Position numbers and translations under genes: made by a program
Shown: positions 44,936-53,073 of the stretch, in pieces
Layout of the letters: each line of letters opens with the position of its first letter
Numbering within the stretch: position 1 is the stretch's first letter
Notes under the pieces: model-generated
The model's database searches: none
Told to the model about the DNA's origin: nothing
Seen by the model: the letters and a program-made list of their open reading frames with translations, nothing else
Assembly: GCA_963676095.1 (NCBI GenBank)
Contig: OY781040.1
Location: forward strand, 5,766,001 to 5,830,000
From: G963676095 sp963676095
GTDB taxonomy: Bacteria; Bacteroidota; Bacteroidia; Bacteroidales; Prolixibacteraceae
DNA length: 64,000 bases
Direction: 5' to 3'

Positions 44936-46801
44936 ATGAGTATGAGAAAAATTTTAATAGGGGCCTTGCTTTTCCTGTTTGTGGGGGCATCTGCCCAAAC
45001 GGGAAAAGTAAGTTTTGTGGTGGAACCTTATCTTCAGGAAGTGAACGACAGCTCCTTCCGGGTAATGTGGGAAACATCGTCTCCGGGTAAAAGTGAGGTG
45101 AAACTGGGAGTTGCCGGATTTAATGTCTTGAGACCAACCCTCGACCGTGCATTCAAAGATCAGCAGAATACCACCTTTCACGATGTTTGGGTATCCGGTT
45201 TACAGGTTGGGGAAAATTATTTTTATCAGGCCTGTACAATAGGAGAACCCGGAGATACGCTTTGGGGACCTGTTACCCCTTTGTATATTCCAGACTATGG
45301 AAAGATGCCTGTTTCTTTTGCTGTTGTTGGCGATACCCAGAACTCCCCGGATGTATGGGGCAAGCTGGCTGCTTTGATTTACCAGGAACACCCGTCTTTT
45401 ATCGTGCATGCAGGCGATTTGGTACAATATGGCCCAAACAAGAAGGATTGGGTTGAGGAATTTTTTTGGCCTGCGCGGAACGTGTTGCGGTTTTTCCCGT
45501 TGTATCCGGCTATCGGTAATCACGAAATGAATAATGCCTGGTATTACCAGTACTTTCATTTACCGGATCCGGAATGGTTTTATACGGAAAAGAAAGGAAA
45601 CGTCCTTTTTATTTTTGTCGATACCAATAAAGATATCCTTCCCGGTTCGGCACAATACAAAAAGCTTGAACAGATTCTGGCATCATCTCCCGAGGCCTGG
45701 AAGATTATGGTACACCACCATCCTGTTTATGTTTCGGAAGAAGGATTTTACGGGAATACATGGTTTCAGAAAGCAGTTCATGGCGATCCGAACGAAATGC
45801 ACCTGAAGAAGCTGTATGAGACTTACGGGGTTGACCTCGAACTTAACGGGCATGCCCATTTTTACGAACGGACATGGCCCCTGATGAACGACTGTGTCGA
45901 TCCTGAATGCGGGGTTACCTATATTACCACAGGCGGGGCCAATCATGAATTTTCGAAACATGCGGCCAATAAGGCCTGGTATGATGCCCGGACAAGAGAT
46001 GCAACCAACCATTTTTTATATATCAGCATCGTAAACAATTCGTTGTATGGTATGGCCATCGATTCAGCTGGCCATGTTTTTGATACCTGGACGATTAAAA
46101 AAAGACCTGGATACCAGAGATTAAATGCACCTTATTTACAGGGAGATAAACAATATTTCATGGATAGTACGGCTGTTATAATCAAAAATATGAATAACAG
46201 GGGAGAACTATTTTTTCAAACTGGAAGCGAGGGGTTCAAATCCGGAAAAGGCGGGAATATCAAGCTCTCTTTTTCAGAAACAACCAATCTTTCTGCATAT
46301 GTACAGGATGGGGAACAAAAAAGCCATGTTGCAGAAAAGACATTTGTGAAGTTGCCTGTTTACCCTGCTCAGAAAAAGGCTATAAAAGGGGTAAAGGCAG
46401 AATATGCCGAAGGAAATTGGATCTGGGTTCCTGATTTTAAGAATATTACGCCATTGAAAATATTCAGTCTGGATTCCTTGAGCCTGAAACCGGTACAGCC
46501 CAGGGCTAAAGACCATTTTGCCGTTCGTTTTACCGGAAGTTTTTCAGTACCGGAAACAGATGTTTACCGTTTTTTATTGGAATCGTTTGACGGGAGCCGT
46601 TTGTTTATTGATGGTAAAGAGGTTATCAATGATGATGGCATTCATTATGAGATCAAAAAGGAAAATTACATTGCACTGGAAAAAGGGCTGCATTCATTTG
46701 AAGTCCGCTATTTCGACTATGTGCGGCGGGAAACTCTGAACCTGTGGATCGGAACTCAGACCGGAGAAATGAAAGATTTTAATACCTTTATAAACAGATA
46801 G
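44936..46801 (+). CDS. purple-acid-phosphatase-like metallophosphoesterase with PA14-like domain
   Basis: The 621-residue secreted protein has a signal peptide (ILIGALLFLFVGASA), an N-terminal fibronectin-like PAP domain (about 25-118), and a metallophosphoesterase domain with every metal motif: GDTQ (Asp133), GDLVQYG (Asp161), GNHE (Asn195, His196), HHHP (260-262) and GHAH (306-308). A PA14-like beta domain (about 515-621; YRFLLESFDGSRLFIDGKEV) ends it and may bind carbohydrate. It probably removes phosphate from a glycan or related ester. Its place in a locus with two GH92 mannosidases suggests a phosphorylated mannan-type substrate, by analogy with mannoside phosphatases of yeast-mannan loci; this is inference. 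Confidence 0.88.
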   Translation: MSMRKILIGALLFLFVGASAQTGKVSFVVEPYLQEVNDSSFRVMWETSSPGKSEVKLGVAGFNVLRPTLDRAFKDQQNTTFHDVWVSGLQVGENYFYQACTIGEPGDTLWGPVTPLYIPDYGKMPVSFAVVGDTQNSPDVWGKLAALIYQEHPSFIVHAGDLVQYGPNKKDWVEEFFWPARNVLRFFPLYPAIGNHEMNNAWYYQYFHLPDPEWFYTEKKGNVLFIFVDTNKDILPGSAQYKKLEQILASSPEAWKIMVHHHPVYVSEEGFYGNTWFQKAVHGDPNEMHLKKLYETYGVDLELNGHAHFYERTWPLMNDCVDPECGVTYITTGGANHEFSKHAANKAWYDARTRDATNHFLYISIVNNSLYGMAIDSAGHVFDTWTIKKRPGYQRLNAPYLQGDKQYFMDSTAVIIKNMNNRGELFFQTGSEGFKSGKGGNIKLSFSETTNLSAYVQDGEQKSHVAEKTFVKLPVYPAQKKAIKGVKAEYAEGNWIWVPDFKNITPLKIFSLDSLSLKPVQPRAKDHFAVRFTGSFSVPETDVYRFLLESFDGSRLFIDGKEVINDDGIHYEIKKENYIALEKGLHSFEVRYFDYVRRETLNLWIGTQTGEMKDFNTFINR

Positions 46802-46805
46802 ATAC

Positions 46806-49118
46806 ATGAGTGTGAAGTCTGATTTACTAATATTTTTGATGTTGTTTTTGGGAATAACTCCTGCCCTGTACCCCTTTAATGCAGATGCCTTTCCGGGCTT
46901 CCTGGTGACAGAAGACCAATCGGGTACTGTCTGGTGGGCGGGCAATACCTGTAAGATCATGCGGGATGATCCGGCTCCACTGCAAAAGAAGAGGATCATC
47001 CTGTATGCCGCTAAAAATGAGACTGAAAGTTTCCAGCTTGTTGTGAAACCGAAATCGGATATGGCGGACATTTCCGTAACGTGCACCGATTTTAGAGGAA
47101 AAGGAGACTGTCTTATCCCTGCAGAAAATGTAATTGTCAGAAAAGAAGAATATGTTCATGTTACCAAACCATCAGGAAAATTGCACCATGCAGGATGGTA
47201 TCCGGATCCCTTACCATTACTGAAGGCTCCTTTCCATGCAGAAAGCGGGCTCAATTTGCCTCTTTGGATCACGATAAAAGTTCCCCGGAATGCTGTTCCC
47301 GGAAAATATTCAGGTCATATCGATCTGGAATCCGGATCATGGAAAATTTCTGTAGCGGTTTGTCTCCATATATGGGATTTTTCCCTGCCTGATGTTCCCT
47401 GTATCCGTTCTGCATTTGGGCTGTCCTCCGGCTTGATTAAGCAATATCATAACATGGAGCATGATGATGAACTTAAGCAGGTGCTGGATCTGTATTACCA
47501 GGCTTTCAGGGATTACCGGATTTCCCCGCAGCAGTTTTTTGATGAGTATCCTATACGGAAAACGGTGAAGGGGGTTTGGTGGAATGGTGGCACTTTTGAT
47601 CCGGATACCGTATTTGCCGGCCGGTATTCTTTTCAGGTAACCGATAACAGGGTGAACGGGAATGTTGCGGGCAGTTGTGCGGATCTGATTCCTGTGAACC
47701 CTGAAAAGCCATACTGCCTAAAGTGGTGGGCAAAAACCCTGAAAGACAGGCAACGATACATGGTAACAGTGAAAAGTTACACTGCCGGGCGAACGCCGGT
47801 TCCCTGGCATTTGCAAGGGATGTATTACAGCGGGAGTACCACATGGAAGAAGGATAGCCTGTACCTTGACCCGGTGAACCCTGTTGTCCGTGACGATATG
47901 GTCCTCGCCAGACCTATGCCCAGAGAGGCCGCTTATGTTCAGGTACAACTGTACCCGGTGATGCCGGATCAGGGAGGAGAAGGGACCGGGACAGTTTGGT
48001 TCGACGAATTTCAGTTTCTGGATGGGCAAAGTGGAGTAAACCTGCTGCCTCACGGAAATTTTGAACAGGATATTAATGACCTTTCAGTCAGTCTGGATTT
48101 TACGGAGTTTGATCAGGCGGCCCGAAAATACCTGGATGAATATGGATTTACCGGGTTTCGGGTTAAAATTCCGGAACTGAGGCCCGGACCATTTGTAGGA
48201 AAGAAAGCCGGATGGTTCAGTGGCTTCATTAACGGCACTCCCGAATACAGGAAACTTATGGTGCAGTACCTTGGGCAGTTTCAGGATCACCTGAAAGCGA
48301 ACGGGTGGTTGGGTAAGGAGTATTTGTACTGGATTGATGAACCAAGGCATGAAGATTATGATTTTGTCAGGGAAGGGATGGAAACGATCCATGAAGTTGC
48401 ACCCGAACTGACCCGTTTTATTACTGAGAATAACCCTGGACCGGAAATCATGGATGTGACAGAGATCGGTTGTCCGGTCCTCGCCAAATTTGATCCTGAA
48501 AAATCAGAGAAATGGATTGCTAAAGGACGCCGGATGTGGTCGTACCTGATGACCTGGCCCAAAGCTCCTCATCTTAATCTGTTTATTGACGCTGATGCCA
48601 TTAATATGCGTATGTGGCTGTGGATGTCGTACCGTTATCAATTGACGGGGATACTGGTCTGGAACTCGAACAAGTGGAATGCCGACGGATGCTCTCCTTC
48701 AGGGATATTGCAAAATATCTGGGAGGACCCGATGACTTACATGGACGGGCACGGTATGCCGGAAGGTGCTGCTGCAGAATACGGCAATGGCGACGGGATG
48801 TTTTTTTATCCCCCTAACCGCGATCCTAACCATGATCGGACGAAATATCTGGAGGGACCTGTTCCTTCCCTGAGACTGGAAATCCTGAGAGAAGGAATTG
48901 ACGATTACGACTACCTTAAAATGCTTGACAATTTCGTGAAGAAGGCAAGACCGGATCAGCAGGGACTGGTACAAAGGGCCAGCAAAATACTGAATTTCGG
49001 AACAGAAGTTTTTGTTAATGAACATGAATATACCAGGGATCCGCAAATCCTGATGGGATACAGGAAGCAGATAGGTGACCTGCTCGAAGAGTTTACACGG
49101 GAAAGTGAGACAAAGTAA
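46806..49118 (+). CDS. GH123-like (DUF4091) glycoside hydrolase
   Basis: The 770-residue secreted protein has a signal peptide, an N-terminal beta domain (NETESFQLVVKPKSDMADI, then PLWITIKVPRNAVPGKYSGH) and a TIM-barrel DUF4091 domain. YWIDEPRHEDYDFV places Asp511-Glu512, the acidic pair used for substrate-assisted catalysis in GH123 beta-N-acetylgalactosaminidases. A jelly-roll-like insert (about 255-420) separates the halves. It starts 4 nt after the phosphatase stop, so the two are co-transcribed. The family supports an exo-acting hexosaminidase-type reaction, but many DUF4091 proteins are uncharacterised, so the sugar is not certain. Confidence 0.82.
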   Translation: MSVKSDLLIFLMLFLGITPALYPFNADAFPGFLVTEDQSGTVWWAGNTCKIMRDDPAPLQKKRIILYAAKNETESFQLVVKPKSDMADISVTCTDFRGKGDCLIPAENVIVRKEEYVHVTKPSGKLHHAGWYPDPLPLLKAPFHAESGLNLPLWITIKVPRNAVPGKYSGHIDLESGSWKISVAVCLHIWDFSLPDVPCIRSAFGLSSGLIKQYHNMEHDDELKQVLDLYYQAFRDYRISPQQFFDEYPIRKTVKGVWWNGGTFDPDTVFAGRYSFQVTDNRVNGNVAGSCADLIPVNPEKPYCLKWWAKTLKDRQRYMVTVKSYTAGRTPVPWHLQGMYYSGSTTWKKDSLYLDPVNPVVRDDMVLARPMPREAAYVQVQLYPVMPDQGGEGTGTVWFDEFQFLDGQSGVNLLPHGNFEQDINDLSVSLDFTEFDQAARKYLDEYGFTGFRVKIPELRPGPFVGKKAGWFSGFINGTPEYRKLMVQYLGQFQDHLKANGWLGKEYLYWIDEPRHEDYDFVREGMETIHEVAPELTRFITENNPGPEIMDVTEIGCPVLAKFDPEKSEKWIAKGRRMWSYLMTWPKAPHLNLFIDADAINMRMWLWMSYRYQLTGILVWNSNKWNADGCSPSGILQNIWEDPMTYMDGHGMPEGAAAEYGNGDGMFFYPPNRDPNHDRTKYLEGPVPSLRLEILREGIDDYDYLKMLDNFVKKARPDQQGLVQRASKILNFGTEVFVNEHEYTRDPQILMGYRKQIGDLLEEFTRESETK

Positions 49119-49200
49119 TAACATGCAGGTGCTGTAAAAAATAAATATTCAATCCGAAAGATGCATAAATCTTACGATTAACTAAAACCTGAATTTTAAG

Positions 49201-49806
49201 ATGAAACGACTGATTTTTATTTTGCCCTGTTTGTTTGCCTTGGGATCAATAGCCCAAACGGTAAGCAAATCCTTTGAAATGAGATATTTTACAAATGATC
49301 CGAAGGCTGATGGAGAAACTGATCTTAAGGGAGAAACGGAGTGGATGAATACGGACCAGCGTATTCATTTTCTGAATGATTATGCAGCCTATGCTTCCCG
49401 TTTTTTCGGGAATCCTGGCTTCGATCAGGAAATTGTTGACGATCAGGAAGTGCGTGAGGCCCTTGCTCATTTAAAGCCACAGCCTTTAACCAATATCCGA
49501 CGGACTATTAGGCTAAACGGATGGAAAGCCTACGGTTATAAAGAAGGAGAAGAGTCTGAACGGCAGGAGGAACTGGATCGCTGGAAATCGATACAGGGAG
49601 TAAACCTTTCAGACGGAATTTTGCAGCTTAACGATGCTGTTGCTGAACGTAAAATTGATTCACTGAACTGGCGTTTCCGGTTTGATGTAAAAGTTGATGC
49701 CGGAACCGGAGAATGCGTCATCGTTACCCGTCTGGATGGGTTCCGGTTCAGAAATGTGCCTGAAGGAACCTATGTGGTCAGTTATGAAGTGACGGAACAC
49801 AGGTGA
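49201..49806 (+). CDS. secreted protein of unknown function
   Basis: A 201-residue protein with a signal peptide (FILPCLFALGSIAQ) and no recognised domain. The mature part begins with KSFEMRYFTNDPKADGETD, has an acidic middle (EGEESERQEELDRWK) and ends with beta-rich DGFRFRNVPEGTYVVSYEVT. It lies between the GH123-like gene and the 11-bp repeat block upstream of the GH92 genes, on the same strand, so it is probably co-expressed with the locus as an accessory periplasmic or surface protein. Confidence 0.75.
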   Translation: MKRLIFILPCLFALGSIAQTVSKSFEMRYFTNDPKADGETDLKGETEWMNTDQRIHFLNDYAAYASRFFGNPGFDQEIVDDQEVREALAHLKPQPLTNIRRTIRLNGWKAYGYKEGEESERQEELDRWKSIQGVNLSDGILQLNDAVAERKIDSLNWRFRFDVKVDAGTGECVIVTRLDGFRFRNVPEGTYVVSYEVTEHR

Positions 49807-49829
49807 TTTAATACCTGTTTATAGCCTGA

Positions 49830-49869
49830 GTATAGGAAGAGTATAGGTGAAGTATAGGTGGAGTATAGC
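49830..49869 (+). repeat. four 11-bp direct repeats (GTATAGG-type)
   Basis: GTATAGG words start at 49830, 49841, 49852 and 49863, an exact 11-bp period, with consensus AGTATAGGTGA. An 11-bp period places each copy on the same face of the helix. It lies 116 nt before the first GH92 gene and could be a protein-binding array that activates it, or simple repeat slippage. Confidence 0.8.
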
Positions 49870-49984
49870 TAATGTGCCGTCTGTAAAACATAATATTTGA
49901 TTTAGGGATTTACAGTCAGCTACGAATATGATAATTTATGTGGATTGGAGAAAACAGAAATAACTAAACTAAAAATGATATATC

Positions 49985-52264
49985 ATGAGCTATCTTAAGA
50001 AAAATTTATTGGTCATACTGGCGCCGGCCTTTTTGCTTTTTGCCTGGTCTTGTTCACAGCAGGAGAAAAGGCTTCCTGCAGATTATGTGGATCCGTTTAT
50101 CTGTTCGGAAGGCGACCACGGGCAGTGGGATCCTTCGGCATTAGTCCCGTCAGGACTGGTAAAGCTTGGTCCGGATACTTATCCGGGCAGCCTTACCGGG
50201 GACGGTGATTATGCCCATTCCGGGTACAATTATTCTGATAGTATATTCCGGGGATTTAGCCATTTTCATAAGGGAAGCTCTGGTGGAGGCAGGGTATGTG
50301 ACCGGGCAGGAAAGCTTTCAATTCTGCCTTTTTCACACGAGCCAACCGATACGTTTATGGTGAACCCATTGGCAGCTGTTGATAAAAAAACGGAAAAGGC
50401 CAGTCCTGGTTATTTCTCGGTCGATCTGAAGGAAGACGGGATTCACGTCGAACTGACAGCCACCGGTCACGTCGGGGTTCATCGTTATACCTTTCAGCCG
50501 GGCAGATCCGCGCGGTTGTACTTGAATCCCGGTAAGATGGATCATTCCTGGGCGATGACACTGAATATGATTGACGATAAAGGTCTGGAAGGGGTGTTGT
50601 CAGTCGGCGCCGGGATCCATTTTATTGTTTGTTTCGACCGCCCTGTTCTTTCGACAACTTTATGGACAGGAGACAAAATGGAACCGGGGAATTCGCTTGA
50701 ACAAGTGAGAAATGGTGGCATCGTTTGTGATTTCGGTGACCTGGAAGGTAAACCATTGATGGTAAAGGTCGCTGTTTCGTTAACTACTCAGGATGCAGCA
50801 AAAAACAACCTTCAGGCTGAATGTCCCGGATGGGATTTTGACCGGATCAGGCAGCAGGCAGTCGATCAATGGAATGCAAAGCTGGGGCATATCAAGGTGG
50901 AAGGCAATGAGGAATACAAGACGATTTTTTACACAGCCTTGTATCATTCCTGCTTTTTACCGGTAGTACTGAGCGATGTATCCGGAAAATATCCCGGGCT
51001 GGACGGACAGGTACATCAGGCCAAAGGTTATAAATATTATTATGATTATGCTTTCTGGGATTCGTTCCGGACTAAATACCCGCTTTACAGTTTGTACAAT
51101 CAGGAAACGTACAAAGATATAATCAGGTCGCTGGTTGATATCTGTGAGCAAGCCGATAATTGCGGACCTTTTCCGCAAAGTACCCATCTGCCGCACAGCC
51201 CGGGCTTTGAGTATTACGGTAAGAACGGATACCAACCCTTTGGCAATTGCAGGAACGAGCATATGCTGATGGTAATGACTGATGCTTATGAAAAGGGACT
51301 GTTCGGGCCCGATATGAAAAAAGTTTATCCATATCTAAGAAAGGAAGCGATGATCCAGATGCCTGAAAAATATGATTCGATCGGGTATATTCCTGCCCGT
51401 CCGGATCAGACCGGGGAATATTGCTGGGACAGCTGGTGTGTGGCACAGGTTGCCAAATCGATCGTGAACGGGGCAGACTATAATTATTTTATGAAACGAT
51501 CAGAATACTGGAAGAATACCTGGGATCCGTCGCTCCGGTTTTTCAGGGCGCGTGCAGCTGACGGGAGCTGGCTTGATTTTCCGGAAGACCCGGGTGTGAA
51601 CCGGGAAAAATATACCTACGAGGGAACGGCCTGGCAATACCGGTGGAATATCCTGCATGATATCCCTTCACTGATCGAAGCATTTGGAGGTAAGGAGAAT
51701 TTTGTAAAAGAGCTGGAATATTTCTTCGATCACGATTTATATACCGCGGGGAACCAGCCGGACCTGCAGGCGCCATTCTTGTTTAATCCGGCCAGTGCCT
51801 CATGGCTGTCGCAGAAATGGGTGCACAAGATCCTGACAGAGCCCATGGTGCAACGATACGGGACACATAACTTTTTTCCGAAGCCGATCAACGACCGGAT
51901 CTATAAAACCACGCCTGATGGTTATCTGGAAGAGATGGATGACGACTACGGTTGCATGTCGTCTTGGTACGCCATGGCCTCGATGGGGTTTTACCAGATC
52001 TGTCCGGGAAGTCCGGTATTCCAACTGACTTCGCCGGTTTTTGATAAGATTATCATACGGCCCGATGTCAAAGATGGTGACTCGAAGACATTTACCATCG
52101 AAGCTAAAAACCTGAGTCCGTCAGATTATTATATCCAGTCAGCTACCTTGAATGGTAAACCGCTAAACCGTTCGTGGCTGAATTACGATGAAATCGCCAG
52201 GGGTGGAAAACTAATCTATGAGATGGGATCTGACCCCAATAAAAATTGGGGTACAGAAAATTGA
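49985..52264 (+). CDS. GH92 alpha-mannosidase, lipoprotein
   Basis: A 759-residue protein with a lipobox LFAWSC (Cys23), the GH92 N-terminal beta domain (DYVDPFICSEGDHGQWDPSA, GFSHFHKGSSGGGR) and (alpha/alpha)6 barrel. Glu546 in TYEGTAWQYRW and the acidic cluster Asp652-Asp654 in EEMDDDYGCMSSWYAM match the catalytic acid and base positions of calcium-dependent exo-alpha-mannosidases. The lipid anchor suggests an outer-membrane or periplasmic-face location. With the second GH92 at 53074 it should trim alpha-mannosides; linkage preference cannot be read from sequence. Confidence 0.95.
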   Translation: MSYLKKNLLVILAPAFLLFAWSCSQQEKRLPADYVDPFICSEGDHGQWDPSALVPSGLVKLGPDTYPGSLTGDGDYAHSGYNYSDSIFRGFSHFHKGSSGGGRVCDRAGKLSILPFSHEPTDTFMVNPLAAVDKKTEKASPGYFSVDLKEDGIHVELTATGHVGVHRYTFQPGRSARLYLNPGKMDHSWAMTLNMIDDKGLEGVLSVGAGIHFIVCFDRPVLSTTLWTGDKMEPGNSLEQVRNGGIVCDFGDLEGKPLMVKVAVSLTTQDAAKNNLQAECPGWDFDRIRQQAVDQWNAKLGHIKVEGNEEYKTIFYTALYHSCFLPVVLSDVSGKYPGLDGQVHQAKGYKYYYDYAFWDSFRTKYPLYSLYNQETYKDIIRSLVDICEQADNCGPFPQSTHLPHSPGFEYYGKNGYQPFGNCRNEHMLMVMTDAYEKGLFGPDMKKVYPYLRKEAMIQMPEKYDSIGYIPARPDQTGEYCWDSWCVAQVAKSIVNGADYNYFMKRSEYWKNTWDPSLRFFRARAADGSWLDFPEDPGVNREKYTYEGTAWQYRWNILHDIPSLIEAFGGKENFVKELEYFFDHDLYTAGNQPDLQAPFLFNPASASWLSQKWVHKILTEPMVQRYGTHNFFPKPINDRIYKTTPDGYLEEMDDDYGCMSSWYAMASMGFYQICPGSPVFQLTSPVFDKIIIRPDVKDGDSKTFTIEAKNLSPSDYYIQSATLNGKPLNRSWLNYDEIARGGKLIYEMGSDPNKNWGTEN

Positions 52265-52297
52265 TGGTTTTATGGTTAAATGGTTGAATTTTATAAT

Positions 52298-52844
52298 ATG
52301 AAGCGAAGGATCATTTTATATCTCCAGGGAATAACGTGTTTGTTTTTTATAATTTTTGCGAATAAATTATCAGCTCAGCAGGATACGGTTTCAATGCTGC
52401 ATATTTCTGATCTCCATGTTATCATTAACCATTCATCTGGAAACCGATCTGATAATTCCAGAAGACCGGCCAGGGAAAACTGGTCTATCCTCATGTAATT
52501 TTGAATGGCAGTGGAAAAGGTGGATTGAAGAAATCGGAGATGCTTTTGAGATCCGCGGTGTTTATGCGCTTCGTCCGTGGAACCTGGCAAAAGCGATTGA
52601 TTTGTATAGTGAGGCAACCCGACAGGTGCATAAACCGCTTTATTTACAGGGAGATTTTCATGGTATGACATTCGACGGCCCGTTTGACAGTACCCGTTCC
52701 GAAATCGATCTGGTAAAACAGCACGATGGACTGGATGGCTATGTCTTTTATGAGACGGCCAATATAACGAGGATCGATGAAGCAGGGAACGTGGAAGGAA
52801 GCGGGGCGGTTGCAGAAATACTTGGCGGTAGTCTTCCGGGGTGA
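52298..52844 (+). pseudogene. broken gene: metallophosphoesterase start joined to another enzyme's end
   Basis: From the ATG at 52298 the frame encodes a signal peptide (IILYLQGITCLFFIIFANKL) and LHISDLHVI, the first metal-binding strand of a metallophosphoesterase. After about residue 42 the sequence no longer fits that family. A different frame then reads WQWKRWIEEIGDAFEIRGVY and KPLYLQGDFHGMTFDGPF up to a stop at 52842-52844; this resembles part of a TIM-barrel-type enzyme that I cannot name. A deletion probably fused the ends of two genes and shifted the frame. No product is expected. Confidence 0.7.
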
Positions 52845-53073
52845 TTCGCCACGGATGTTGTGAGGCCTCGCCGTTTGAGTATGTTTGATACTTTGTGTTT
52901 GAAGAGGTTTGATCGCCTGTGTCCTGTTTGAAAGGCGTTGCCCAGCTTCCCCCGATTGTATTGAGGGTGATGAATATTCAATCCTCCGGGTTGTAACGGA
53001 GGGAAAGATGTTGATGAAAATTTAGATGATAACGTATAATGAAATAAAATGAGGTTAAATAAAAATTATCAAG

